This document shows positions 5,613 through 5,923 of a DNA stretch of 5,923 nt, piece after piece. Below the pieces are notes generated by a model. That model did not search any database and was not told the DNA's origin. It was given only the letters and a program-made list of their open reading frames with translations. Origin of the DNA: Desulfonatronum sp. (lineage in GTDB: Bacteria > Desulfobacterota > Desulfovibrionia > Desulfovibrionales > Desulfonatronaceae); NCBI GenBank assembly GCA_007127655.1, contig SKYX01000115.1, positions 1-5,923 of the forward strand, read 5' to 3'. The position numbers and the translations under genes are program-made. How positions within the stretch are numbered: position 1 is the stretch's first letter; each line of letters opens with the position of its first letter.

Positions 5613-5923
5613 CAAGCGAGTTATGGCTATCCGTGGAAAGCAAGTCGGAATAGTATGCCACAGGCCGTGGTCACGCAAGTGCAAAGCCAACGCGGCCCGG
5701 AACAGAGAATGACCCCCGAAACGTCCTGATTCAGCTCTTCAGATCGCCTCATGGAGCTATGCTTCCTTGTATCGTGAAGAAATTTGAAATACGGACCTAC
5801 AGCACGGTCAGCAGCATCCTGCTCCGGCTCCAGTCCAGGATGAAGAAGGAAAAGGCGCTTCGGAGAAGGGTGGATTTGCTGAAAACAGCCCCCCTTCCAC
5901 CAACGCCTTGGTGAGTGACATCC

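Larger units (their letters stand above)
5399..5923. other. 525-base region with no supported gene
   Basis: It holds the ribosome-binding site of the - strand lipoprotein gene (AAAGGAG, 5405-5411), a heptamer repeat (5461-5481), a degenerate REP-like segment (5551-5612) and a small inverted repeat, CACCAA/TTGGTG (5898-5913). Two competing reading frames run through its right half: one on the - strand, open from the window edge to a stop at 5627, and one on the + strand, open from 5654 to a stop at 5912. I recognise neither. No tRNA, rRNA or transposase motif is visible. Confidence 0.5.

Noticed and set aside
5410..5661. - strand frame of 83 codons upstream of the lipoprotein gene
   Set aside because: It crosses the heptamer repeat and the REP-like segment and has no ribosome-binding site of note; its translation looks like translated intergenic repeats.

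Overview
The window looks like chromosomal DNA from a GC-rich Gram-negative anaerobe. The iron-sulfur serine dehydratase, the type II secretion/type IV pilus ATPase, the CsgG-like outer-membrane lipoprotein and the SpoIIE-type phosphatase would fit a Desulfovibrio-like member of the Desulfobacterota. That placement is inferred from gene content and composition; no rRNA or tRNA is present to confirm it.

Layout on the + strand: the 3' end of a PP2C/SpoIIE-type phosphatase (2-217); a single-chain, Fe-S-dependent L-serine ammonia-lyase (316-1533); and a compact, AT-richer toxin-antitoxin operon, mqsR (1600-1896) followed by mqsA (1899-2300). A candidate MqsA operator lies just upstream of mqsR. 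On the - strand, convergent with mqsA, are a GspE/PilB-family secretion ATPase (2419-4212) and, upstream of it, a CsgG/HfaB-like lipoprotein (4556-5398). A strong hairpin (4503-4543) follows the lipoprotein stop and probably separates the two. The last 525 bases (5399-5923) hold no gene I can support. They contain a short heptamer repeat, a degenerate REP-like inverted segment and two competing open frames.

Apart from mqsR-mqsA, the genes do not form one obvious pathway. The secretion ATPase and the CsgG-like lipoprotein share a strand and both belong to envelope/export families, but the gap and hairpin argue against one transcript, and neither has its usual partners in the window. The points most worth following are the MqsA Asn97-to-Ser change paired with a diverged operator half-site, and the serine dehydratase, which has an extra CxxC but no C-terminal cysteine.
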